From Diphasiastrum complanatum (taxonomy: Eukaryota; Streptophyta; Lycopodiopsida; Lycopodiales; Lycopodiaceae), in NCBI GenBank assembly GCA_029204225.1, contig CM055101.1, forward strand, positions 32,181,683 to 32,245,682: a stretch of 64,000 bases of DNA, given 5' to 3'. A model generated the notes under the pieces. That model saw nothing but the letters and a program-made list of their open reading frames with translations. It made no database searches and had not been told where the DNA came from. Numbering within the stretch: the first letter of the stretch is position 1; each line of letters begins with the position of its first letter. Both the position numbers and the translations under genes were made by a program. Positions 50,601 to 60,149 of the stretch are shown piece after piece.

Positions 50601-53600
50601 AAACCAAGAAGAATAAGAGCTACATTAAGATAAATCTCAGACCCGAAATCCTCAGAATCATCAACCGAACAAAAATTAAGAATAGCTGGCTGAGAAGATG
50701 GTTTTGTGCAATTTCTAGAAAAGTGATCCAGACTTTTACACTTAAAACAGAGCTTTTGGTATGGAATGCATCTCTTCATTAAACCAACAACAAAAACAAT
50801 AGGACGTGGTGAACGGGAAGAACGAGGAGTATGTTGGTAACAGTAGAAGAGGCTGTAACAGGAAATAAAAGGGATGGTGTAGGAGAAAACGTGAGCGTCG
50901 TGGCAACTAATCAGAACACTTGTGCTAAAGAGTACTAGCAAGTGACATAGCTTGAGATAAAGATGTCGGACGAAAAGAAGCACATTATAACAAAGGGCTC
51001 CCTTAACTTTTAAGGCCAGCAATATATCTAGAAACAATCTTATCCACAGGTAATTCAAGAAAAACATAAGAAAATTTAACAAAACTTTCATTGTAATCAA
51101 GTACAGTACCCGTTTATTGAAGCATCAAAAAGGACGCTTGCTGAGTGGTACACCAAATAGGATCGATCATGGCTTAACGAAGAGTAGTGGTAAATGTAGT
51201 CCAGGCAAACATCAGTGGAAAAGTCAAAAGTCTGCGTCCAAAACCATGTATAAGCCCAAGCATTGAGATGTATGGCTGAAAGTTGAGCTTGCTAAGCAAG
51301 ACTATACGATGTCAAAGAAAAGTAGGTCTCCATTTTATGGAGCCAATTAGCAAGCTCACTGCCATCTGAAAATCCCTATAAATGGTTAGTTGAACTTTAT
51401 CACGAAAATCACACAATACAGTGTTAGAAGCAGGTGGATAGGAATGGGTGGATCCAAGAGAGCAGCTTGGGAAGCATGTGAAGGATAACAAGGTGAAGGT
51501 GGCTAGTGAGCATCAAAAGCTTGTGCAATGACATTGTTGATCTGAGAAGAAAGATCAGCAACAATGCATTAGATATTATCAAGCCGAAAAGCATGATCAT
51601 CCAAACGGGCAACAATGTCCTCAGTACTAGATGAGGCCCATGTAGTCGGCATGACAGTAAAGACCCAGACTAATGTAAACATACCTAAAAAATTGAAAAA
51701 GTGCCGCTAAAAAGTGGCACTAGAAAGAGTGAAGTAAACGCAGTTCTACACTTGCCATATGAAACCACACTTGTCATATCAAACACATATAGAGAGGCAT
51801 CCAAACATATGATCAAGATGCATCAAATGTGAAAGAGACTTGTGAAATGAAATGACAAAAGTTTAAATAGATTCTTACATCTGACAGGCTGCTCGAATGG
51901 GGCTCAGCTCTCATCTAATGGTCCCCTCATGAAGTAGGAGACGCATGCGTATCGCCTCTCTCCAAGGAAGCCTTGTGCAAATCTCGCGTTGGGGCGCCTC
52001 CGCCACCCTCTATCCAATGCAGTCCGATGAGAAGCTCTGGGCCTAACATGTCTCTGATGTGAGGTGGTACGCGGCCGAGGTATGACATGCCCTGTGGTAG
52101 TAGATGGGCCAACGAGGGGTGTATATGAGGGTGGCGTGATGTGTATTGTGCCTCTCTCCCCACTCGTGCTAGGATGCCTCTCTCGATGAAGCACTAGCAA
52201 CTGATGATGCTGATGGTCGTGAAGGCTCTGATGGAGTGGCATGGGGTCTCGGTACCCCTGCATGTGAGCTAGAAAATGTAGGAATATCAAGGGTAGGTGC
52301 CCATTTGTGGCTAGGCCCTACACCTATTGACCCCTCTGTAACTAGGCCCTACACCCTGGCTTTGAGAGCCCTGTCTTGTTGTCTGCCCAAAAAACTCTAT
52401 GTTGGTCTAAGTGGCTCGAGGGATGTCCCATCAAGTCCACATCTCTCCCGTAACCTCTCTACCTCAACATCTGAAATGGCATTGCAAGTTGCTATGCCCA
52501 TACCCCGCCCCCATTTGGCCTGGTGAGCCCCAACAAGTGGGCCCTGACCCTGGTAAGTGACCCTATGAAAATCAAACCGCAATGGTAGCATCTCCATCTG
52601 CGGGCACCTGAACCATGGTACATAGCCAACTTCACAAATTAGGGCAAAAACCGACACAAAAAGTGAGCACTACATTCATAACTTGACGTATGGACGTATG
52701 GGTCGTGCGTGCGAAAACCGACACTCCTGGCATTCGTGTAGGCATTCGGAAATACAATCTAGAATCTTTCAGGCCCTCAATTTGATACCTACAGCTTATT
52801 ACACAAAGAGGGCCAAGGAAAGCACGAAAAGAGAGCAATGCGTTCATAACTTCAAGTATGTGCCACACGTAATGGCCAAAACAGACATTATAGGCATTCC
52901 TGCATGCATGAGGAAACACAGTCTAGCACTTTACATCACCTCAATCCGATACCTATTGCTAGTTCTATACATTTTTCAAAAATCATATGTGGGCCTACCA
53001 TAAACCTGGATCTGATGATTTCGAGCTCCACGCTCGTTTCCCGTGCCTGAAAATGGGCCCACCACGTTCCAATCATCGAATAGATGCTCATAGAGTGCTC
53101 ATACACCTCGATCCGGCATGCATAAAAAAATTTACATCATTTTTTTCTCTCCCCCAGTGCATGCGGTCAGAATGCAAAGAAATTTGCAAGTTTATGGCAA
53201 ATTTTTTTAGCTTTCCGGACAGCGTTTCGGAACCAGCATTCCGGAACGCTACCTCCCCCATCCCAAACCACATTCCACTGCAACGAAGCTTCAAACTTTT
53301 ATTTGAAATTTAAGTGTTGTCCTTGGAAAAGTTACGTTGTTATTGATGGTCTATCCAACTTCCTAATCCATGATTTTGATTTTAAATACCATGGTCAATA
53401 TATATGGGATGGTTAACCAACATAATAAATTCTTGATGTGATGGACATTCCATTACATCTATTCCAAAGTGAAAAATTTATGCGCACATAAAAAATCATG
53501 TGCATTATAACTATACACTGGTATAAAAAAAATTGAGCTTTAAGGGGTACGTGTGAGTGGTATTGCAGCAACCATGGCAGCACAAAAAGCTTTCAAGGAG

Positions 53601-54214
53601 CGTGCTCAAGAAATGTCAAATTTTAATCTGCTTAAAAATGCTATGTACAAGCTCATCTCAGATTTAATCTCAAAAATGGTCCTATCGAAACTGTGGACTT
53701 AAAAGGTCCCATGAATATTATATCACAAGAATTTTTTGTAAGATGATTACAGATTATCATTGGGACTCTTATTGACATAACTGTTACTAAGAATGAGAAC
53801 TGTCGACGTCTCTAGTGACGATAATTTGATACAAGACTAACGTTTATGATGAATCTATATTCAAAGAAAGGTTTTATTGATTTACCATAGGCTTAAACCA
53901 AATCATAGTTTCTTCGAATCGCGATTTGTTCAAAAAATCACCATTTTGAAACGGTCCAATTCGAACCGACCGTTTGAATCGGATGTTTTTTTTTTCAAAA
54001 CGAAGGAAAGAAAAACAGTTCCAAACCGTTTCGAAACGGACTAAATGTAAATGTGAAAAAGAAGTTTCGAACCGTTTCAAAACGGGACTGTTTTTACCTA
54101 AATGTAAGTGTGCCACTCAAGCTTCATGAACTTCAAAAGGAAACCCTAACCAAGCATAGAAACATACATTTCGAACTAGAATAAGACTTATGTTTCCTGT
54201 AGGGTTTGACTCCC

Positions 54215-54281
<67 letters not shown>

Positions 54282-54736
54282 TATTAATGTCTTTTCCATG
54301 CCAAAAGGCACATAAGAGAGAGAGAGAGAGAGAGTGTTCAGTAATGCTTTTTTTGTGTGAGGGTAGGGAATGAGATGAAACATGGACTAGGATCTAGAGC
54401 AATGTGTAGGAGTTATTATTACTTATTAATAATCAGCATTAGAATAGTGTTAGATAATAGAATCTAGACTAGTGTGTGATTACTAATTAGTGTACAATTA
54501 CCTTATTCAAATGAGGGCACCTCCATAAGTATTCATGCAATACTTACAAGTCCACTTCCTTGTGCCTGACGTGCCATAACCTGAATTAAGGGTGACATGA
54601 TCCCATAAAGGATCACGTTGTCTCGGCATAGCTAATAGCTATCTAATATCAACAAAGTAATAGTATTAACTTCAAACTTCGCTATTCCTAAAACCTAAGC
54701 TCTAACCTCCCTCTCCTTCACACACACACACTATAT

Positions 54737-54798
<62 letters not shown>

Positions 54799-57700
54799 GT
54801 GGAGATGGCGCCTGATCTGTAGAAGGGTGTTCCTCCCTCAGCTGTCTATGGCCAAAAAAGGGAAGGGGAGCCCACGCTCCCCCCCCCCACGCACTTCTGC
54901 CCGTGTCCACGCTCCCTCAGAGTTGGCCCAGCCTTCTCCTCCACCAATGGTCCCTCCTTCACCATCATCGCTGGTCCCTCCCTCCACATCGCTCACCATT
55001 TCTTCTACCCCATCGCTGGTCCAGCATTAACCATCACAGATGGTCCCTCCCTCCACATCGCTCACCATCTCCCCATCGCTGGTCTAGAGTTCACCATCAC
55101 AGCTTGCCACATCGCTGAATGCAGACCCGCTAACCAACGATTCATCCACCAGCGACCCTCTGTCCATCAGCGCTACTGACAACATTCCTTTCTTGCTGTC
55201 CATCAGCGCTCCAGAACCTATCATCGCTGCCACTTCCTTCACAACGGTTGCTTCGAGCCATAGTGATGGTACTGCTGATACAGATGGAGTCTTACGTAGG
55301 GTGAAGATTGAGTCAACGTTGCCTACCAATCTAGTCCACACTCCCTGCCCTCCACCTGCTCACCCATCTTTCGTGATACCTGAGATTTATACACCTGCCA
55401 AGTCATTTGAACAGTACATTCTTTCTTACATCGAGCAGATCAAACACGAATCCACCTCTCTACGAAAGGAAATGGGACAGCTTCAAGGGATCATTCAATC
55501 TATGTCCGCTGAGCGGGAAACCATGTTAACCCGGATTACTTCTTTGGAGGCAGCAATAAGTAATCAAGGAGAACCTACCAAGATTCAAGAATTGGAAGAG
55601 AAGATAGAGCAGCATAAGGCTGAGACGAAAACGTGGGCCTCTCTTTTCAAGGAAGATGTTTACGGAAGGTACACCCTCCTTCAACCGAGTCATTTCAGCC
55701 ACCATATCCGAAGAGCGAATGCGCGAGTACAAAACCCTGAATATAAGGGTCCGCGGAGTTGAAGACACCAATGATCCAAAGACTGAAGAAACCAGCTTTC
55801 TTTCAAGCACACTCTCCCACCACTCCGAAGGGTTGGATAGAGCTTGGAGAACCAAACGAGACCCTTCTACACTCATTGTTCGCTTCACGAATGTGGAAGA
55901 GAGACGGGCAACCCTCAAACTGCGGGCCAAGCTTAGAGGTACACTTATATTTATGGATGATGATCTCACTCCCATGCAGGTTGCGGATCGAAAAAAGGCA
56001 TTCAGTGAGGCAAAAGCGTTGGGGAAGAGGGTAATTTATCGGGATGGCAAAGCTCGATACATTGATCCTCCAAATCCTGACAAATAGGGAGCATGGCCCT
56101 CCGGACTAGGTAGCGGTTCGGGGGCGCTTTCTAGAGCATTGCGGGTGAGATTATGGAACTGCAATGGCATTCATTCTTCAGCTACCGTCGGAGATTTTAG
56201 AGATTTTTGCACTGAGGGTGATATCTTACTACTTACAGAGACACGTGAGAGTCCAGAGAGAGGTCTACCGGTTGTTGCGGGTTTTTGTTGGTTCTCTGCA
56301 CATCCATATTGATACACCCATTGTCATTTCTCCTCATCCTTCTGAGTTCTCGTTCTTTAATTCCGATGTGGTTCTTGTAGCTTTTAAGAAGATGAGAATA
56401 TGTTGCGACATTGATGCCTCAAGCCGGAGCTCCTCATCCATGCCCCTGATACGCTTGCACCTTTACTTGCCGACCTCCTTAACGGTGCAGACATTATTGG
56501 TTTTCCTCCTTTTTGGTAAACAAATGTTATCCATCCCATTCATAAGAGTGGTGATCATATGCAGCTTGAGAATTTACCATACCACTATGATCAGACATGA
56601 AGTTGCCAAGCTTTACGGTACTGTCCTTCAGTTTGCAATAAGTATAGAAGCAGAGAGTAAGAGACTTCACGCTATGGGTCAAGCTAGTTTCAGGGCGCAT
56701 TACTCCACCACAGATCATATCATTACCCTCATACCCACTACTAAACAGGCCAGGCATAGACGAGAGAGTTAATTGCTGCTTTGTGGACTTTAGGAAAGCC
56801 TTTGAGTAAGTTCCATGGCCCTTGCTTATCTAGAGGTCACAGGACTACAGATACCATATTGCATGTTATGGCACTCTATGAGAGAGTCTAGGGTTTCTTC
56901 AAGAGTGAGTCAGGAGTTTTTCATCCAGATGATGCCAGATGTGTTGCCTTTATGCTACACAAGATGTCCTTACTATGGAGAGATTTGTGTACACAGACTT
57001 AGATTTTGGACTTCTCCTCCAAAAGAGTACCACAGGCAGATTCAGAGACAAATGATAAAAACAGTGTACAGCACATCAACCTCCTATAGCCACATAGTCG
57101 AAGATCACATGCCATCCAGAGTCAAAAACAAAGATACAGACGTCCTTAGTGTCCTTCTAGAGTAGTGGTTCCGCCTACCATGATGTCATCGAGATCTCAC
57201 AGCTTTCTTTAGGCATCTCAGTTGAGAGCTTACAAATATTATTCTCTTTCCAAACTAGATTTAGACATTATGTACTTTTGATATTTTTATTGTTATTTGG
57301 AGACATTTCATACGCTCCCTTATGACTACACACTTGAGATGTACTACTTTGCCTTATATGCTTTTGGCATTAAAAGACATTAATAAAGCTTTCTTTCTCT
57401 CTCCCTTAGCTAGCTATGCGTCCTCTCTCTCCTTTCCATAGCTTGCTAAATATTCTATTCTCTCAACGCAGTCATACTTGCAATGCTAAGCCATGATAGT
57501 CAAATGTTTCGCATGTGCTCCGGCCCATTGCATTTATGACTCACCTTCCCTACATCCTAGAGCCACAAGCTGCACTAACCAGCCTCAACTGTTTTACCAA
57601 ATCAAATTTTGATCAAAATTGAGGTGCAATTTCGCTTTGAATCATGAGTTGCTGATTTGAATCGAAATTTAAAATTCAGATTGAACATTGGCAAAATAAG

Positions 57701-59222
57701 ACCCCGGGCTAACACTCGTTCAGCTTTCTATTTTGCACCTAGTGAAGATCGAAGACAGGATGAGGATGAGGGTGGGGTGATGATGATGAAGAGACTTCAA
57801 GACCAAATTTCCTAAACAGGGCTCGGAGAGTGTTGTACCATGTTGCCTCAAGCTTAGGAAGTGATGAGTGGATTGAATAGTTTAAAGGTGAAAGTATAAG
57901 ATGTTTAACTACAAAGTCTAGACTCCAAACTACATTCACATTATACAATATGGATGATCATTTTATATTGGAATTTTGATTTCATGTAACACAAGTCATT
58001 ACTGAGTACGTACAACTTACACCCTACACGGTGATTGTTCATTAGAGTTTACATTTTAAGTTTTAACTTTATTGTGTGTGAGACAAATGGGGTACATGGA
58101 TGAGTCATGATAGAAGTTTGTAAACAAGATAGTTAAAATTCATAAAATGGTGTAACTTTTATTTGGAATACAAATGTATTATTTTAATTGATCACATCAT
58201 TGATAATCGTTGTATACTGTAAACTTTGATATGTCTGATTGTCAATATGTTCTTAAGGGTTAGGAGTCATGAGTAAATAAGTCGTGGTTTGCATTACCAA
58301 AATGTAGTCTGTAGTCTATATTGTGTATGTTGATACCGATGATTATTTTTTGTTGTGACTTGTACATATATGTAACTTATAAACTTTTTATCATTTTTTC
58401 CAAATATGCAATTCTCTGAGTCAAAAAGCCTTAAGCCAATTTCAAACCATCTACCAAGTCAAATTGGCAAATGTTTCGATTCTGAATCAACTTAAACATT
58501 TAGCCTCCGCTCCGATTTGCTCAGCCACAGCCACAGCCACAGCCACAACCGCAGCCACATAGCCAAGCCATAATTGCCTAGTAACCAAAACAAAATTGCT
58601 TGTTGCAAATTCACATAGTTTATCCACCTGCTTTGCCCTCCTACGTTCATCTTTGGTTGTGACAGATCGTTCAACCACCTCACAACCACTTAATACCACC
58701 CTACTTATAACCTTCAAGTCAAAATTCTATTTATCTAGCCCCCCCCCCCCATTGTTATTGCAATTCTATCTGTGTACACCTAGAAGTTGCAATTATCCTC
58801 TTCACTATAGCAACAATCTATCTTTCACCAAGAAGGTCCAAACTATTTGTGCCGTTCATGTTCTTATATGGCCCACGCTCTGCATGAGGTACTTTGCTTT
58901 GAGAATCGATTGTCGATTGAATTCAGATCTTTTGAGAAATGTCACTATTGAGAATCTTATAACAGCATGCACAATATAAAGTGCACATACATAGAAATTA
59001 GAATATTGAAGACTACAAGAGTAGTGTAAATGATAAATTATTAAAAATTATCTAATCTTATAAGTAGACATAAAACATATTCTAGAAAAGAAGCATCCTG
59101 ACTCCAAAGTGGTGAGTGCAATTTAAACACAAGAAGACATCTCTTAGACAGACATACCAAGAATGTATCTTCGGAAGCCACTTGTTTTTCTTTCTTTGAT
59201 AATCTCTCTCTGTCATATTAAC
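38370..59222 (-). CDS. OLA1: Obg-like ATPase 1 (YchF/OLA1), C-terminal 165 codons in six exons
   Basis: P-loop ATPase of the YchF subfamily of Obg proteins, cytosolic and ribosome-associated in other eukaryotes. Exons on the minus strand: 59222-59158, 47210-47094, 46921-46846, 45716-45624, 41546-41496, 38465-38370. All junctions are GT-AG and keep frame; the joined sequence has no stop before TGA 38372-38370. It begins in the G domain with NMTE, the NxxE form of the G4 motif that gives YchF its ATP preference. The helical part ([27 protein letters not shown]) and TGS domain follow ([41 protein letters not shown]). The family has about 390-400 residues, so about 230 N-terminal residues, including the P-loop, are upstream of 59222 and not found here. 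Introns of 11.9, 0.17, 1.1, 4.1 and 3.0 kb are filled with transposons, yet the exons are undamaged, so the gene is probably functional. Confidence 0.93.
39681..40058 (-). pseudogene. Possible membrane-protein exon remnant inside an OLA1 intron
   Basis: In the minus-strand frame from 40058 the sequence reads [18 protein letters not shown], then [20 protein letters not shown], two stops (TAG and TAA near 39912-39907), and a long hydrophobic stretch ([33 protein letters not shown]). It ends near a GT donor (TGTG|GTAATA). It is markedly GC-richer, with G/C at third positions, than the surrounding intron, as expected of captured coding sequence. I cannot name a family. A frame of pyrimidine-rich DNA can look hydrophobic by chance, so this is tentative. 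Confidence 0.3.
40059..41495. other. OLA1 intron sequence, nothing else recognised
   Basis: Rest of the 3.0-kb last intron. AT-rich, with no transposon domain visible. Confidence 0.5.
41496..41546 (-). CDS. OLA1: OLA1 exon ([11 protein letters not shown])
   Basis: 17 codons, [17 protein letters not shown], with acceptor TTGACACAG|GTT and donor GTCAAG|GTGAG. A 60-bp CT repeat lies 27 bp upstream of the acceptor on the transcribed strand. Confidence 0.95.
41573..41632 (+). repeat. (CT)n microsatellite
   Basis: About 30 CT units in the OLA1 intron. On the transcribed strand it is a GA run shortly before the acceptor of exon 41546-41496. Confidence 0.95.
42053..42316 (+). repeat. About 78-bp direct repeat flanking a LINE 3' end
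   Basis: 42053-42132 and 42241-42316 are near-identical (both contain GCCATTATTCTCTT and GCATCGATCCGTCTAGCTT). Between them lies a LINE 3' end (42133-42240). Confidence 0.85.
42133..42240 (+). mobile_element. LINE 3' end, with its last part duplicated
   Basis: TGTGGCATGGAAATGACATT, then AATAAAGCTTCTTCTTCTTC, followed by a second AAAGACATTAATAAAGCTTC. The same terminal sequence occurs at 43168-43240, 57350-57410 and, inverted, at 54277-54316. Confidence 0.7.
42388..42800 (-). repeat. Possible LTR with degenerate Met PBS
   Basis: On the minus strand TGATATCAGAGC (42399-42388) differs from the copia PBS at one base. To its right lies LTR-like sequence that shares GCAGCGGAAG and GGTAACCGCC with 19391-19870. 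No partner LTR or domain was found. Confidence 0.35.
42826..43095. repeat. GTCGA-rich degenerate minisatellite
   Basis: Irregular repetition of short words built on GTCGA (GTCGATGAAGTCGGG, GTCGAGTAAGTCGA, GTCGATGATGTCG). Spacing between GTCGA cores is mostly 6-15 bp. The open minus-strand frame here (42844-43098) is only a translation of the repeat. Confidence 0.85.
43168..43240 (+). mobile_element. LINE 3' end fragment
   Basis: CTTCCATCTTTCTAATGTAT through GGCATGGAAAAGACATTAAT and AAAGCTCCTCC, matching the copy at 42133-42240. Confidence 0.7.
43650..44160 (+). pseudogene. LINE ORF2 C-terminal fragment
   Basis: Plus strand, frameshifted: [20 protein letters not shown], then [17 protein letters not shown] and [12 protein letters not shown]. 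This is the region C-terminal to the RT palm in many LINEs (LLYGCEVWG, then the W..IE..Q..FL pattern). Its 5' and 3' ends are not visible. It lies in the 4.1-kb OLA1 intron on the opposite strand to the gene. Confidence 0.7.
44590..45400. other. Pyrimidine-rich stretch, possibly a LINE 5' region
   Basis: C/T-rich on the plus strand with a poly-C run near 44884-44898. The composition resembles the leader/ORF1 start of the LINE at 54795, but no LINE motif confirms it. The Pro/Ser/Leu-rich open frames here are compositional. Confidence 0.3.
45624..45716 (-). CDS. OLA1: OLA1 exon (TGS domain core)
   Basis: Acceptor TCTGTAG|GTG and donor GCAGAG|GTATG, phase 0 on both sides. 31 codons, from VKCWQIRKQ through [20 protein letters not shown]. 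Confidence 0.95.
46846..46921 (-). CDS. OLA1: OLA1 exon (start of the TGS region)
   Basis: Acceptor AATGCAG|T and donor GATGAG|GTAAAT. It encodes [10 protein letters not shown] and [11 protein letters not shown], highly conserved in the family. The preceding intron is only 172 nt. Confidence 0.93.
47094..47210 (-). CDS. OLA1: OLA1 exon (helical domain)
   Basis: Acceptor CTGTACAG|G and donor CAAAG|GTGATG. It encodes [19 protein letters not shown] through YCRENQLQ and splits a Ser codon with the next exon. It is separated from the previous exon by 11,947 nt. Confidence 0.93.
49600..50075 (+). repeat. LTR (probably solo) inserted in the gypsy element
   Basis: Begins TGTCGTGCCCACGACTAG. Contains GGTATAAGTATACCC (TATA region, about 49877), and its end part (GGGGGCTAGATCCGATTGAT, then TTGGTTGGG) resembles the end of the LTRs at 5402-5880 and 10493-10959. 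Gypsy coding is present on both sides. The right end and target duplication could not be fixed. Confidence 0.5.
50303..50403. repeat. Short tandem repeat in the gypsy gag-protease region
   Basis: Three copies of GTGTGCTCT followed by a few bases and AAAGTATGAAA (one reads AAAGTATAAAA), near 50311, 50352 and 50381. Confidence 0.7.
51890..52660. other. GC-richer intron stretch, no recognised product
   Basis: The 11.9-kb OLA1 intron becomes less AT-rich here. Minus-strand frames (51904-52290, 51927-52163 and 52397-52657) overlap one another and contain no motif I can name. It could be part of a transposon of unknown type. Confidence 0.25.
52675..53010. repeat. Degenerate tandem repeat, about 168 bp
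   Basis: Two consecutive units beginning TTCATAACTT (52675 and 52843). They share, in order, an AAAAC(C/A)GACA word, a GGCATTC word, AA(A/C)ACA or AATACA with TCTAG, and TCAAT(T/C)(T/C)GATACCTA. A weaker third unit may follow (53010-53115). Confidence 0.6.
53115..54216. other. Intron sequence with palindromic words
   Basis: No gene recognised. 53205-53255 and 53915-54090 contain repeated TTTCGGAAC, TTCGAACCG and CCGTTTCGAAACGG words. The last is a perfect 14-bp palindrome at 54026-54039. Confidence 0.4.
54217..54316 (-). mobile_element. LINE 3' end followed by (CT)n tail
   Basis: On the minus strand: CTTTTGGCATGGAAAAGACA, then TTAATAAAGCT (to 54277), then about 30 CT units (54278-54217). 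The tail is the same sequence as at 42173, 43208 and 57362, here with a long CT run directly behind it. Confidence 0.75.
54740..54794 (+). repeat. (CT)n microsatellite before a LINE
   Basis: About 27 CT units, preceded by a short CA run, directly before the first recognisable part of the LINE at 54795. Confidence 0.95.
54848..56087 (+). pseudogene. LINE ORF1 protein remnant
   Basis: Likely start ATG 54848 ([18 protein letters not shown]). The Pro/Ser-rich N-terminus is followed by frame changes near 55030 and 55650. A coiled-coil region runs from about 55405 to 55640 (heptad-like [28 protein letters not shown]). From 55710 an RRM-like/C-terminal domain follows as in L1-type ORF1 proteins: [42 protein letters not shown]. 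These proteins coat LINE RNA. The copy at 62629 is homologous in the coiled-coil end and in LNIHVRGIVDT. Confidence 0.75.
56142..57165 (+). pseudogene. LINE ORF2 remnant (endonuclease N-terminus, RT motif A, C-terminal piece)
   Basis: Endonuclease start [13 protein letters not shown], then [13 protein letters not shown], keeping the Asn and Glu of the exonuclease/endonuclease/phosphatase fold. After a deletion, RT begins ([18 protein letters not shown]) and reaches motif [12 protein letters not shown], then VPWPLL. Another deletion joins YERV to [18 protein letters not shown], which aligns with DPRCVVLMVREMFLLRQ near the C-terminus of the copy at 60150-61220. Many frame changes. Confidence 0.75.
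57411..59157. other. OLA1 intron, nothing recognised
   Basis: AT-rich sequence left of the 59158-59222 exon. It has a poly-C run at about 58739-58751 and a short (GCCACA)n run near 58523-58545. No coding or transposon motif. Confidence 0.4.
59158..59222 (-). CDS. OLA1: OLA1 exon with G4 motif (NMTE)
   Basis: Acceptor GGCAG|GTTAAT at 59223/59222 and donor TTG|GTATGTC at 59158/59157. It encodes [19 protein letters not shown] and HS, plus the first two bases of a Trp codon completed in the next exon. This is the most upstream exon I could find. Confidence 0.92.
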
Positions 59223-60096
59223 CTGCCAAACACAAACACGTTTTTGCAGTGTCTGCATTTAGGAAAATAAGCGTGTGCAAACTTCTACATCCAATAATAG
59301 GAATCAGAGAAGTAAATAAAGACAAAATGAACTACATGGTCCTAAATGCGTACATGAACATTCATTCGCAACGCAAGAAAACTAGCAATCTTTGCCTACA
59401 AAACTAGAATAGACATCTTTATTGAAACCAGGAGACACATTTCTGTACCTTGGGTCATAAAAAATGGCATTTCATACGTCAAGTTATAAAAACTGCTTAT
59501 ATAGAAAGATCAAAAGGTAAAAATTCCAAATACTGCTCAACACTCATTATCTTTGAAAAGTCTTCTAGGTCTGGAATCCGCAAATGCAAGAAATGGGAAA
59601 ATCCCACATAATCATAGAATAAACTAGCGTGAGATCATTATAGTGATACAAATAGGAGGAGAAGTAAGGCACATACACTACAAGAAACAAAAAATATGTT
59701 CATAAAAAGTTAATAACAATGTTGGAGATCATTAGAATAAGGTCCAATTAAGCCTTCTAACAGATAAAAGGCCTCTCATGAAGGTGGAATACATTTCAGT
59801 CAGGAAAAGATATTCCTCGATGTTGAGAAATATGTTTCCCCATCATGTTCTTCAAAGCATCTCCCGACTATGGTGGCAGTTCCATGGGTCAGCACCACGT
59901 TCCATGCACGTACGGCAGAAGAACAAACATCAAAAGATATACCACTGAGTACCGCATTGTTTTTAATGCAACAAAGAAAGAGCCAGTAACATCGCCTTGG
60001 TGGCAACACCAAAGATGTTGATGGAGACAGCAGCAGCAGCACAACCTACTGTCGTGCCAGATTGAGGTTTTTAGCAAGGGGTGGGGGATGTGGGCC

Positions 60097-60098
<2 letters not shown>
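59223..60098. other. Upstream OLA1 intron, one unexplained open frame
   Basis: Most of it is AT-rich. A minus-strand open frame at 59800-60042 contains SAVRAWNVVLTHGTATIVG and GETYFSTSRN. I do not recognise it and see no clear splice sites. The next upstream OLA1 exon, which should end in VVYL, was not found here. Confidence 0.35.

Positions 60099-60148
<50 letters not shown>
60099..60148 (+). repeat. (CT)n(CA)n microsatellite
   Basis: About 18 CT units followed by 7 CA units, immediately before a LINE ORF2 fragment. The Ser-Leu frame running into the LINE from 60081 is an artefact. Confidence 0.9.
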
Positions 60149-60149
60149 G

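Larger units (their letters stand above)
47880..51651 (-). pseudogene. Ty3/gypsy element in the largest OLA1 intron
   Basis: Gag starts at ATG 51651 ([20 protein letters not shown]). Zinc knuckle [14 protein letters not shown] at 50749-50708. Protease [11 protein letters not shown] near 50500 (DTG changed to DIG). RT from 49444: [35 protein letters not shown], motif [24 protein letters not shown], and motif [11 protein letters not shown] with the first Asp as Asn. RNase H starts [15 protein letters not shown] (catalytic Asp to Gly). The integrase finger ([22 protein letters not shown]) and core ([22 protein letters not shown]) end near 47880. An LTR of another family interrupts it at about 49600-50075. 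It has the same orientation as OLA1. Its own LTRs were not recognised. Confidence 0.85.
54795..57410 (+). mobile_element. Internally deleted LINE (ORF1, endonuclease, RT pieces, 3' end)
   Basis: Order on the plus strand: pyrimidine-rich leader, ORF1 (to 56087), start of the apurinic endonuclease (56142), RT start (56530), RT motif A (56765), then a C-terminal piece (56930-57165), a 3' UTR and the family 3' end (GGCATTAAAAGACATTAATA, then AAGCTTTCTTTCTCTC, 57366-57402). The total is about 2.6 kb, so most of the endonuclease and RT palm is deleted. It lies in the largest OLA1 intron, antisense to the gene. Confidence 0.8.

Noticed and set aside
52675-53010. Possible CRISPR-like direct repeats
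   Set aside because: Units are about 168 bp, diverged and without spacers; the setting is a plant intron.
54117-54383. 88-codon minus-strand frame with a Ser-Leu run
   Set aside because: It is a translation of the LINE tail and the CT repeat.
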